A stretch of 64,000 nucleotides of DNA, taken from Rehmannia glutinosa (Eukaryota; Streptophyta; Magnoliopsida; Lamiales; Orobanchaceae). Of the stretch, positions 53,678 through 63,121 are shown in pieces (the first letter of the stretch is position 1; each line of letters starts with the position of its first letter). Both the position numbers and the translations under genes were made by a program. The notes under the pieces are model-generated. The model worked only from the letters and a program-made list of their open reading frames with translations, had not been told where the DNA came from and did no database searches. The DNA is taken from the NCBI GenBank assembly GCA_016081115.2, contig CM071930.1, forward strand, positions 28,659,641-28,723,640, given 5' to 3'.

Positions 53678-56600
53678 ATGGCACCAACGTATGACTTTAC
53701 CAAGTTGGGAAAACAAATCCACACCGGTTCGACCGTGGATTTCGACGGAATGGTGAAAGGGGTCAACGACACCCTGGTGAAGAAAATCGCTGAAAAGTTG
53801 GAAACGTCGGACTAAAACCGTTTCTAACGCTGGAATATCCCATGACCTATGTGGAGGAGGTCGCACAATTCTCGTGAATCTTTGAGATTCACGATGAAGG
53901 AATCAAGTCATCATTCACGGGAAGCGGTGACTATCACCGCAAGGATTTGGTGAATATTGCTCACTACTGCAGAAGGAGCAATGAAATTAAGGAAGTGATG
54001 TAAACTTGGGTGACGCGCATGGAAAGAGATAGCCAAGTCCGACCTTGCCGATAAAATTATATACATGACAAACAAGAGCTGGCTTTGAAGGAGGATTATC
54101 ATAAATTGTTGGACATAGTTGCCAAATGTATCGACATCAAATTTGGCGACTTTGACCAACTATCAAAGGCAAAAAGCTGGTTGTGATGGCTGCAATCATG
54201 GAAGAAAAGAAGATAAACTGGGCTGAGTTTATCTACGTACCTCTGTCAAAACGTGGGGAACAAGTCCTTCAAAGAAGATGGCACATTTGGAGGATCCTAG
54301 GATATGGCCTAGTGATTGGCCGGCTCATTGGAGGTGAAAGGAGTACCTCTTAGACATGGGAAGGCTTTCCATGTCAACAAGAGGATGTTGAGCTAACTCT
54401 CTCCGGTGCTCGGAAGCGAGCTTATGCCAAGAGAGCGACACGGTGAGGGGGAATCGGTGACCAGAAGATCTGTTGCTTCCTCTCCGGCCTAAGAAGAAAG
54501 CGCCCTGCGGTTGCCAAGAAGAAGACTGCTTGCCCCTGCAGCAAAGAAAACCAAACATGCTCCCCCCTGCAGTGAGAAGTCAGTCACTGCCCGGCCCGGC
54601 CGTGTCACCTGCCCTGCAGCGGCGGTCGAGAAGGACTCACTAATGCCTTCTCCGATCGTCAAAAGGAGGAGAATCGACAAGCCTAGACGGCCAGCTCCTC
54701 GAAACAAACACAAGCACCGGCCCCTGCCGCCCAAGACTCGAGAGGACGCGCCTCGAACTGTAAATTCCCAGTACAAACCAGGGAGGCGAAGGAGACTCGT
54801 CAAGCAGTCCGAACAGGAGAAACCCGGTGAGTCGTTACTCGGCTAACACAAATACGAGGAGACTCTTTGGAGAAGTAGAGTCTCCGGATGTAATAGATGA
54901 AAACGCCAAGTCTCTTCAAGGCGTCGAGAAGCAACCGAAGACACATTTGTAGCTCACACGGTGAAGCACAAGAAGAACGAGTCCAAGCGGATAGTGATGT
55001 AATGATCCTATCTCCACCTTACCCGGACATCCAAAATCGTCTGCGTGAGTGGAGAAAATGGAAGTTGAGCAAGTCAAGGAGCAGTTCCAACGGCCTGAAT
55101 TCATAGAAGAAGAAGAGAAGGCGCTAAATTTCCTCGATCGACTCATTGTGCTCCCAAAGACTTGATGAGGACAAGCTGCTTAGACATCCTGCAAATCTAC
55201 AAGGACGGGGAGAGAGCAAAGCAAGTGAAGAAGCGAGAAGCACGTGAGAAGGCAAGCATCGCCTATCTCGGCACCACGAACACTTCCATCCTCTTCTTGA
55301 TGTCTTCTCGAAAGTGATGAGGAACAGGAGAGAATGTGCCCGCCACGAAGAGTTGCGGATCATCGCAAAGCCTTTGCATGAATCAAGAATCCTTCACGAG
55401 CAAAGCGATGGAGGGACCGGAGAGTCCTCCAAAACACGGTGAAATCGATCCAATGGGAGTGGTTGAAAAAATAGCCACGTGATGTTCTGCTACCACTTCT
55501 GAGCTCACTCGGAAAGAAGGCAATAAGGAAATGGCGATGAACCGGGCTAGTGGGGACCCGGTCGAGCCAACCCCTATTGAAGGTGTGCTACCACCGCCCC
55601 AACGGCTAAACCATCAATTTGCAGTAGGGAGTCCGGAGACGAGTGACCCCACTCCAAGTCACTCGGTGGTGCGCACCGAGTGAGGAAACTCCCTCCACCT
55701 GCGGCAAGGTTGGAGGATGCTGCAGATAACTCCACAAAGAAGCAAGGAGGCGAAGAAGAGAAATTACAATCACAAGAAGAAGAAAAAGGCAAGGTTATTA
55801 TCACGAAGCTCGAGGCGAGTTGTTGACTGTCTCGGTGAGATGCCACCGCTACGATGGCTAATGACGGCTGGCGATGCGGTCGAGGCACGGAAGGAATGAC
55901 CACGGGAGTTAACACTGCGGGCGATGAAAGTGCAATCCATGGGGTTGAGACTCAATGGATGCCTTTGTAGAAGACCCGAGGCAGTGACACTATCGAAAGG
56001 GAGGACAAGGCCTCGCAGCAAAGAGAGACTGCTAGAGGAAATGAAGGCCCACGGGAGGTTGAGACTTCCGGGGTAAAGGGTCTGAGAACATCCCTCCTGC
56101 AATCATCGACCCATCGAGAAGGAAATCAGCGCACTTCATGATTCCCGGGACAACCACGATGTCACTTTTCCGGGATCGAAGGCGATGAAGAAGAAGGTTG
56201 AGTCAACCCCATGACAAATCCAAAAGACTCGGTGCGGATGTTCCGGCACGAGCAAGTCGATCCCAAGACTACTCGTCAAACTTTTAACTTTGATGATGAG
56301 CCACCACTAGAAATCTCATCATCGTCCGATGACGTGATTATTCTTGAGGCCGAGGACAAGTCTCTTTGAAATGGAAAAATCAAATTTGAGACCAACGAAG
56401 TACATTAAGGCAGTTGAGGCTCGCCAAGCGGGTCTACTTCACAACCAAACCCGGTGAACCAGAAACCCTTTGCTCCGACTCCTCAAGCTCACGGTGGATC
56501 GATTCCCAAAAAGAACTTCACGCGCACCGCTCATCATCGAACAAATCCCGATCGGCGGTGATGAATCTTTTGTAGAATCTTTCCCTTTCTCACTTGGAGA

Positions 56601-57300
56601 TACGAGAACTCCACGAAGAGTCGAAAACGAGCAAGCACGTTATCACAGACCAGCTCTGTTTTTCACTCAGGCACCATTGTTCGGCCCGATTTTGATTTCG
56701 ATCTTTGTATGGCCATCACCGCATGAAGAATCGGTGAAATACGAGAAGTGTTCAAGGCACTCTTTCTTGAAGTTGAAAAGATGGAGAGGCATCGAGGCCT
56801 CTTTGGACATGCGATTGGACAACGAGAGATGCCACCCTTACGGTGACTTAAGAGGCATAACGGTTCGAATAAGGGAATGGTGGCAACAAAGAAGAATCGA
56901 TGCGTGTGGAGCAGGTGAGATACTTGGGTAACCTTGTTCAACAAGTCTGGTGTGGAGAGGTGAGAATGTTGATGCGAAAAACGAAGGCGAGGGAACACAT
57001 TGAGCATATGCATGAAGCTCACACTGCCGAGATCAAGGCGCTGCGTGAAGCGAAATGCAAATGATATACTGGCGTTTGGAAGAACACATGACAAGAAAAT
57101 TCAGCCTTCTCATGGCTGAGATGAAGCGATTTGTGAGAATCCAACGCTACTCGATGTCGAATTCGTCTTTGCATACAACGCAGTGAGACTTGAAGCGAGA
57201 ATTCAACCATCGAAGCTTCGACTTCATGCTTGCCAAAGATGTTCCTTGGGGTTCCTCTATCCTTTGATGATGCCAAAAAGGGGGAAGAGGAATACCTTAA
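53678..57300 (+). pseudogene. SV3 third ORF, 'putative plant transposon protein'-like
   Basis: ATG at 53678: MAPTYDFTKLGKQIHTGSTV, DFDGMVKGVNDTLVKKIAEK, then in a second frame LEYPMTYVEEVAQFS and, further on, DIVAKCIDIKFGDFDQLSKA. This agrees with the plant transposon-protein family layout. A basic middle follows (54511-54846, RRRLVKQSEQEK) and the conserved block VMILSPPYPDIQNRLREWRK (54999-55058). Acidic segments come next, then a Gln/His-rich coil (REHIEHMHEAHTAEIKALRE at about 56991-57050) and FDDAKKGEE at 57263-57289. No signal peptide or membrane segment was recognised. Numerous frameshifts, often with cgg where SV1 has cag or ctg. Confidence 0.65.
57263..57290 (+). promoter_or_regulatory. 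SV3 internal PPT-like tract with inverted flank
   Basis: TTTGATGATGCCAAAA (57263-57278) followed by agggggaagagg. The exact reverse complement precedes the terminal PPT (58454-58469). It codes FDDAKKGEE near the end of the third ORF. Confidence 0.65.
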
Positions 57301-57522
57301 TTTTAAAAAAAAAAGTTTGAAAAGAAAGGAGCGGTGAGAAAAAGCGGTGAGAAGGGAAAATCGGTGAGGAAATTTTGAAACTAAAGAAGGAAAATCTTTG
57401 AGGGGAAGGATCAAAAGACATGACCTTGATGATTGCACAAACCCCCAACGGGGTCTGTCACGGTGACATTATAAGCGGCAAACTCCCCGTGACTCGCCAC
57501 TCCAACACTCTGCTTTGTATCT

Positions 57523-58179
57523 ATGGCCGAGAAGAGAAAAGCAATTGAAGCAGGGATGAAGGAGGTGGAAGGAAGAATGGATGCCAGGGTGATGAACATC
57601 TTGAAAGAACACGGAGGCATTCGGTTAGCGACAGAGACACGTATGCCATTTCGATGTCGGGACAGAGCCAAGATCGGTTTGAATTCAAAACGCTCGAATC
57701 AAGGTTACTTTGCAAATATGTCCATGGCTCAAGCTTGGGACTGTCTTCGGGAAAAGGGCCTCACATTATGTGAAGAAGGCGACGGCAATGAGACTTCGTG
57801 ATCGTCACTCTGCTTGGTCACTCTGCTAGTCAATCAATTTGGAAAGAAGAAGATACGATACGCCAGGTAGAGGAAGAAGCATCGGTGGAGGAAGAAGCTT
57901 GGACTCCAGGCCTCGCCCAAGAATATTGAATACGTAGATCCAGGAAAGAAAGGAGGGATCTACTGGGCTGGGCTTGACCAAGTGGCGAACTTGCGAGTGG
58001 CTAAAACTAACGCTGAGTATGTAAAGAGAATAGAGGAAGAAAACAAAAGACAAACTCATCTATGGCAGGAGAGACAGGAAAGAACAAGGAAAGATGAAGT
58101 CGCCGGGAAGGCATATGAGAAGAAAAAGAAGGCGGTGATGACGAGAAGAAGAGAGAAAGAAGAGAGAAGAAGATCTTGA
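57523..58179 (+). pseudogene. SV3 fourth small ORF, basic coiled coil
   Basis: 57523-57801 is open: MAEKRKAIEAGMKEVEGRMD, ILKEHGGI, NMSMAQAWDCLREKGLTLCE. After a shift comes an acidic patch, EYVDPGKKGG-like sequence (about 57925) and a coiled coil (57982-58179, VKRIEEENKRQTHLWQERQE). SV1 carries the same parts at 18578-19193, so the ORF is a stable family trait. Function unknown. Confidence 0.55.
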
Positions 58180-58466
58180 TCAAGATGAAAGAAGGAGACA
58201 GCGAAGGAGATGAAGTGTTGCTGTCCAACCCTTCTTGTATTTTATATGTAAATACATACATTGTAAGTCTTCTGTAATAAAGCTATAAATTTTCTATTTT
58301 TGTGAAGACAATTACATACTACGATACACCTTGTAAATTGTGTTAAGTACAAGAATGATATGATCAATAAAAAGATTGATTCTGCGCATACATTCTATGT
58401 CAATACACTATCTGTATGTATCTTTGTTATTTGCATCCTTGTATGATTTAAGTTTTGGCATCATCA
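58180..58466 (+). other. SV3 3' untranslated region
   Basis: AT-rich tail homologous to 19194-19526, without coding sequence. Ends TTTTGGCATCATC. Confidence 0.6.
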
Positions 58467-58479
58467 AAAGGGGGAAATT
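58467..58479 (+). promoter_or_regulatory. SV3 terminal polypurine tract
   Basis: aaaagggggaaat directly before TGTTAGGAATT. Confidence 0.85.
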
Positions 58480-60008
58480 GTTAGGAATTTTATTGTTTAG
58501 ATTTTGATGAATGCCATGTAAAACTTAGAATAGAAAGTTGGCACCCCAATTCTTTCTGTAAAATGTATTGTAACAATTAGAGTGGCCAAGCCGAGTTAAG
58601 TCGCCTACGCCCTAACATGCAAGAAGACAAGCGAAGGCTTGAAGGAAAACTCTGTGAGAGACAAATTTGAGTCTGAGAAGAAAAGTGGGAACTCGATCAA
58701 GAAGCGGTGAGATCTGGTGAGTGGAACATCGATCAAGTCAACTCAAGAGAAGCAAGTCTCAGTCAAGTGACGAGAAGAGTCATCCAATGATTGGAAGTGA
58801 CTCTAAGTCACCTGGGAAAGCAAGGAAAAGTCAAAGTCGAGATAATCGAAAAAAGAACCGTTTGCCTGAGTAAATCAAGAGATTTACTTAAACAAGTAAT
58901 ATCTCCATACCACCTTTCTGAGTGCTCAGTCGAGCGTGCAATTGGAATGAACAATGGGAAGCACTACACCGTGTCGAACTACGAAAAGGTGAAACAACAA
59001 TTCATACGAGAAAACGACAATTCCAAGAAGCGCAAACGACATTGCGAAGTGACTTTCAAAAATAAGCCTATCTCTTCAACGGGCAAATTTTTGAAAGTTC
59101 ACTATAAAAGGCCGAGGAGTTTGTTTGAGAAAGAGATGCATGAATGACACATACGTGAGATATACAAGCACATTAGAAAAATCAAAACAATCTCAATCCT
59201 CAAGCCTATATTCGAAGTACATCAATCCAACACTTACCCGTGAAGGAAAGAGAGCTTCAACCAGTTGAAGAGGAAACCTTTGAAAACAAGGGGTCTACTT
59301 TCGGGAAGGATTGTAGAAAAGTTCAAAGTTGAACTAAGTCTTAAGCATTTGGAGGGCTTCGTGATCAAATCCAAAGAGCTTGAGCAAGTGAGTTTTAGTA
59401 GCAAGGCAGCGCTGCCTGTGAAGAAGCCGAGTCGAACGAGAAGCCGGTGAGTGATCAAGGCGTCTCGGATCGAGTCCCAAAGGATCAAGTCGGCTGTTGT
59501 GATCAAGACTTGTATCTGGACTGTTACCACTTTGTAAACCGATCATTACTTAGTGGATTCCTCCAGGAGTTGGAGAAGAGAGAGTAGAAGAATTACCCCA
59601 TCTTGAACCTCTATAAAAACTTTCTTGTGTCATTTACATTTCAAACATTTAAATTCTGCACTTTTAATTGCTTATATCAAATGATAAATTTGCCATCCAT
59701 TTGATAATTTATAAGTACTAAATCAAGCTCTAAAATATTGCTTAATCAAACTTAAGGGTGTTAAGTCTTCCAATGAAAATAAAACCCACGGTGAGTTAAA
59801 TTGTAGCCAACAAAATTTGAGTTACTCCATCATGGCTCAATTTGAGTGCGTTGAATGATTAACTCTCTTGAGTGACTAATTCGTTGTCCATCAAGGACAC
59901 ACGGTGTGTAGAATTAACTCAGTAGATTTAAAAGGACTAAATCGAAAATTTGGTAAGGTTTATTCAACCCCCTTCTAAACCTTACACTTACACCCCTTGG
60001 GACCTACA
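58480..60008 (+). repeat. SV3 3' LTR
   Basis: 1,529 bp, partner of 45957-47495. TATA box at 59103-59109. ORFs inside (58791-59147, 59265-59450) are not genes. Confidence 0.95.
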
Positions 60009-60013
60009 TTGTG

Positions 60014-60103
60014 CGTTTTACTTTTCATTACTCCTAGTCATGTTTTATCTTGTTTCTAAAAGCGTTGACCGACGGCCAACAGCGATTTAAGTTTGGGGGT
60101 ATT
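60014..60103 (+). other. AT1 tail right of SV3, with terminal PPT
   Basis: The last 90 bp of AT1 internal DNA after the duplicated target site. It contains aagtttgggggtatt (60089-60103) as the polypurine tract before the 3' LTR. Confidence 0.75.
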
Positions 60104-61646
60104 TGTTCACTTGATTTTATACCATTGATTTGGGCTTCCTAGACTTGAGTTTTGTGTTGTTTTTGATTATTTTGAGTCATTTGAGTAGCCAAGCCATGTT
60201 GAGAGCCAATTATATTGAGTTTATAGTCATAGTAATGAATCGTGTATCAAAAGAAGTACAAACGAGCAAACAACGAGAGATTGATTTGAAGAAACGCCCA
60301 AACGCGCCTCGAAATTTCCATCATTTGGTAGCGTTTAGTATTTTGGTCATAACTCTCTCTACAAAATTGATATTGATATGATTCAAGTTACTATGGAAAG
60401 CTAAGAGATAGGGCTACAACTTTGAAGAAAAGCTCAAAAGCAAATGCCAACATTTGGTGGGTGAAAAAACCGGACGAGCTCTCCCCGCCCGTCGATGGGG
60501 GCGGCGCCGATCTGAGGCGACAGTTATTTTTACAGCTAGGGGCGCTGCAGCGCCCAACGCCCGGCTCTACAGCGCCCGGGCGGGTTTTTGTGCGTATGAC
60601 ATGGTTGGGAGCCGCAGCGCCCATCCCGGGCGCCACAGCGCCCCTGGGCGGAATTTCCTATGTTCCTCCACCTTTTTCTTGGCTTTTTGAGGGGCTATAA
60701 ATAGATAAATGGGAGGCTTGATCTAGGGTATGGGGGAAAGGCTGGGAATACACCCAAGAACACAAGAAACACATCAATTTCATCAAGGAAAAATCAAGGG
60801 AAGAATCGAGTCGAATCGGAGCTTGAGGATTGAAGATTAATCGAGAGATTATCCATTTCCCTAAGTTTTCTCATTCTTTGTGCTTTAATCTTTCATTTTA
60901 GCTTCTTATGAAGATGAACAATTTGTCTATGAGTTGTTTATTTATAATGGGTAGCTAAACTTCTTGTGATTTTAGGGTTTTGGAAGTAGATTAATTGAAC
61001 TCTTGTTGATTGTTTTAATCTTAATTGAAGTTATTGTCTTGAAGCCTATTTGAGTACTTTGTTCTTATTCTTGTTTTATCATTTGGCCAATGATTTAGCA
61101 TGTTTGACATATTGATTCATAATTCGAGAGATGAGTTTCAATATTAGATCTTGAGTACTTGACATGAATATTTGCATAATCGAGAGGTTTGTGAATATTT
61201 GTGAGGATATTTGATCTTTTGTGCATTTTGGGAGTTGTGTATCTTATGTTGAGTAGAGATACTAGCATAGATATTTCAATCTACACTTTATATACATCTC
61301 AAGAGGAGGATAAAATACCGTTGTGATCGTCTTATAGGTGTATTGATAATAACTTTGGCTTTGATTAAATCGTAAAACAAGAGGAATATTAATTGAAACC
61401 ATAACCCGGGAATCCATTTCATTTCCTTTTGGTAATTCCACTATTATTTTCATCTTGTGTTTTTGTGGTTATTCTTATCTTTTCTTCCACAACAATCATT
61501 CAATTTCGATCGTCTAAATAAAAATAAGGCTATCTTAGTTCAATACTTAGCGCATTAATTTATTAGTCTCCGTGGATACGACCTTGCTTACCCTATTCTA
61601 TAAACTACACCGTACACTTGCGGTGAAGCTAAAAATAAGGCGAACA
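60104..61646 (+). repeat. AT1 3' LTR
   Basis: 1,543 bp, TGTTCACTTGATTTT to ataaggcgaaca, TATA box 60696-60703. Long stretches are identical to the 5' LTR. Differences bunch around 60305-60360, 60475-60575 and a few single sites. Confidence 0.93.
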
Positions 61647-61651
61647 GGAAG

Positions 61652-62590
61652 CACAAGAGAAAGATGCACATCTTCAGAAACTGAAAGAGAAGATACTTAA
61701 AGGAGAGAAATCAGAATTCTCGGTACATGAAGATGGAGTTATTAGATTTTGGAATCGAGTTTGTGTACCGAGTGATGAGCAGATTAGGAATAGAATCCTC
61801 GCAGAAGCACACCGTTCGAAATACACTATACATCCTAGAGGAAACAAGATGTATAAGGATTTGAAATGGAGTTATTGGTGGGTAAACATGAAGAACCAGG
61901 TAGCGAAGTTCGTTGCGAGATGTTTGACTTGTCAACGAGTAAAAGCAGAACACCAACGACCATCTGGTTTACTACAACCATTGAGAATTCCCGAGTGGAA
62001 ATAGGAACACATAACGATGGACTTCGTGACGGATCTACCAAGGACCAGAGGAGGCCATGATGCTATTTGGGTAGTTGTAGACCGACTCACGAAATCTTCA
62101 CACTTCTTACCCATCAAGAAAGCGATAGCTTACGCGTAAAACTTGCGCAGATTTATATTCGAGAGATCATTCGACTGCATGGAGTGCCAGTCGACATAGT
62201 ATCAGACAGAGACCCGAGGTTTGTCTCTAGATTCTGGAAGTGCTTGCGAGGAATTGGGTACCTCGCTAAGTTTCAGCACAGCAGCACATCCACAAACTGA
62301 TGGACAGTCTGAGCGAACGATTCAAACCCTGGAAGATATGTTGCGAGCCTGCACATTGGATTTCCAAGGAAGATGGGATTCACACTTACCATTAGCCGAG
62401 TTCGCCTACAATAATAGCTATCAGGCCACGATTGGGATGGCACCCTACGAGGCATTGTATGGGCGAAAATGTAGATCCCCGCTATACTGGGAGATTGATG
62501 ACCAATGGACTCCGAAAGAGAAACGAAAGTCGCCCTCGATTAAAGGTCGACTTAGTTCAGGAGGCCATGGAGAAGGTCAAGCTAATTAAG
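61652..62590 (+). pseudogene. pol: TK1 integrase
   Basis: Resumes after the AT1 target duplication. Zinc-binding part: ILAEAHRSKYTIHP with two His and CLTCQRVKAEHQRPSGL with two Cys. Core: [20 protein letters not shown] (first Asp), [16 protein letters not shown] (second Asp), [20 protein letters not shown] (Glu), [21 protein letters not shown] tag at 62002 replaces the usual Trp before EH. Frameshifts lie near 62135, 62260 and 62500. Inserts element cDNA into chromosomes; inactive here. Confidence 0.9.
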
Positions 62591-63082
62591 GAGCGGATTC
62601 ACACAGCTCAGAGCCGCCAAAAGAGTTACGCGGACAAGAGAAGAAAGGATTTGGAATTTGAAGTCGGAGATGAAGTATTTCTCAGACTCTCACCACGGAA
62701 AGGATTGATCAATCCAAAGAAATGAGGCATGTTGAGTCCGAGATATGTTGGACCTTACAAAATTTTACAGAGGATCGGGAAGTTAGCCTACCGACTCGAG
62801 TTACCAGCACCATATGCCGGAATGCACCATGTATTCCACGTATCGAGATTGAAGAAGTATCAACCAGATCCCAAACATATCATCACTCGAGATACTCCTC
62901 CTCTAATAGAAAATCTATCCTACACCGAGAGGCCGATCCGGATCATTGATCAGCTGATACGTTAGTTGCGTAAGAGAGAGATTTCGATGGTTAAAGTAGT
63001 GTGGCAGAACCACAACCGAGACGAAGACGCAACGTGGGAGATGGAAGAAGACATGAGGAATCAATATCCAGAACTATTCTGA
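62591..63082 (+). pseudogene. pol: TK1 integrase C-terminus with chromodomain-like end
   Basis: RQKSYADKRRKDLEFEVGDE, VFLRLSPRKGLINPKK, a tga (62723), [40 protein letters not shown], a tag (62963), then VKVVWQNHNRDEDATWEMEE ending QYPELF and stop at 63080-63082. The GPY/F motif and this terminal pattern belong to chromoviruses, where the chromodomain is thought to guide insertion into certain chromatin. Confidence 0.88.
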
Positions 63083-63108
63083 AGAGAATTTTGGGACCAA
63101 ATTCTTTT

Positions 63109-63121
63109 AAGGAGGGGAGGA
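63109..63121 (+). promoter_or_regulatory. TK1 polypurine tract
   Basis: aaggaggggagga directly before the TGTGAAGCC start of the 3' LTR. Confidence 0.85.

Larger units (their letters stand above)
45957..60008 (+). mobile_element. SV3: 14-kb Sirevirus-type copia inserted in AT1
   Basis: Complete insertion of 14,052 bp with target duplication ttgtg (45952-45956 and 60009-60013). LTRs are 45957-47495 and 58480-60008. PBS 47498-47511, gag from 47621, protease about 49990, integrase, RT, RNase H to about 53103, third ORF from 53678, fourth ORF 57523-58179, PPT 58467-58479. Same subfamily as SV1 and SV2. The LTRs agree closely except at CAG/CTG places, yet every ORF is broken, which is odd for a young copy. 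Confidence 0.93.
42159..61646 (+). mobile_element. AT1: gutted Athila/Tat-like gypsy element, split by SV3
   Basis: LTRs 42159-43672 and 60104-61646, with target duplication ggaag at 42154-42158 and 61647-61651. The PBS is of the TGGCGCCGTTGCCGGGGA type used by Athila/Tat elements, and aagtttgggggg tracts lie before the 3' LTR. Removing SV3 leaves about 5.4 kb, with only about 2.4 kb internal: a Gag C-terminal fragment and a long 3' tail. No protease, RT, RNase H or integrase is present, so it is a non-autonomous deletion derivative. Its LTRs are nearly identical outside a few CAG/CTG-rich spots, suggesting recent movement. Confidence 0.88.

Noticed and set aside
54511..54846. 111-codon Lys/Arg/Pro/Ala-rich ORF that resembles a histone H1-like protein
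   Set aside because: It is the basic linker of the SV3 third ORF, as shown by matching segments in SV1 and SV2. Composition alone gives the resemblance.
53678..57300. Third ORF as a retroviral-type envelope
   Set aside because: Its position after pol is env-like, but no signal peptide, transmembrane helix or glycosylated ectodomain pattern is visible. The N-terminus resembles a cytosolic or nuclear plant domain family instead.
46000..58000. Frequent cggtgag words in SV3 as a new regulatory repeat
   Set aside because: At homologous places SV1 and SV2 read cagctgag, gctgag or similar, so the word arises from changes at CAG/CTG sites and is not a motif of its own.
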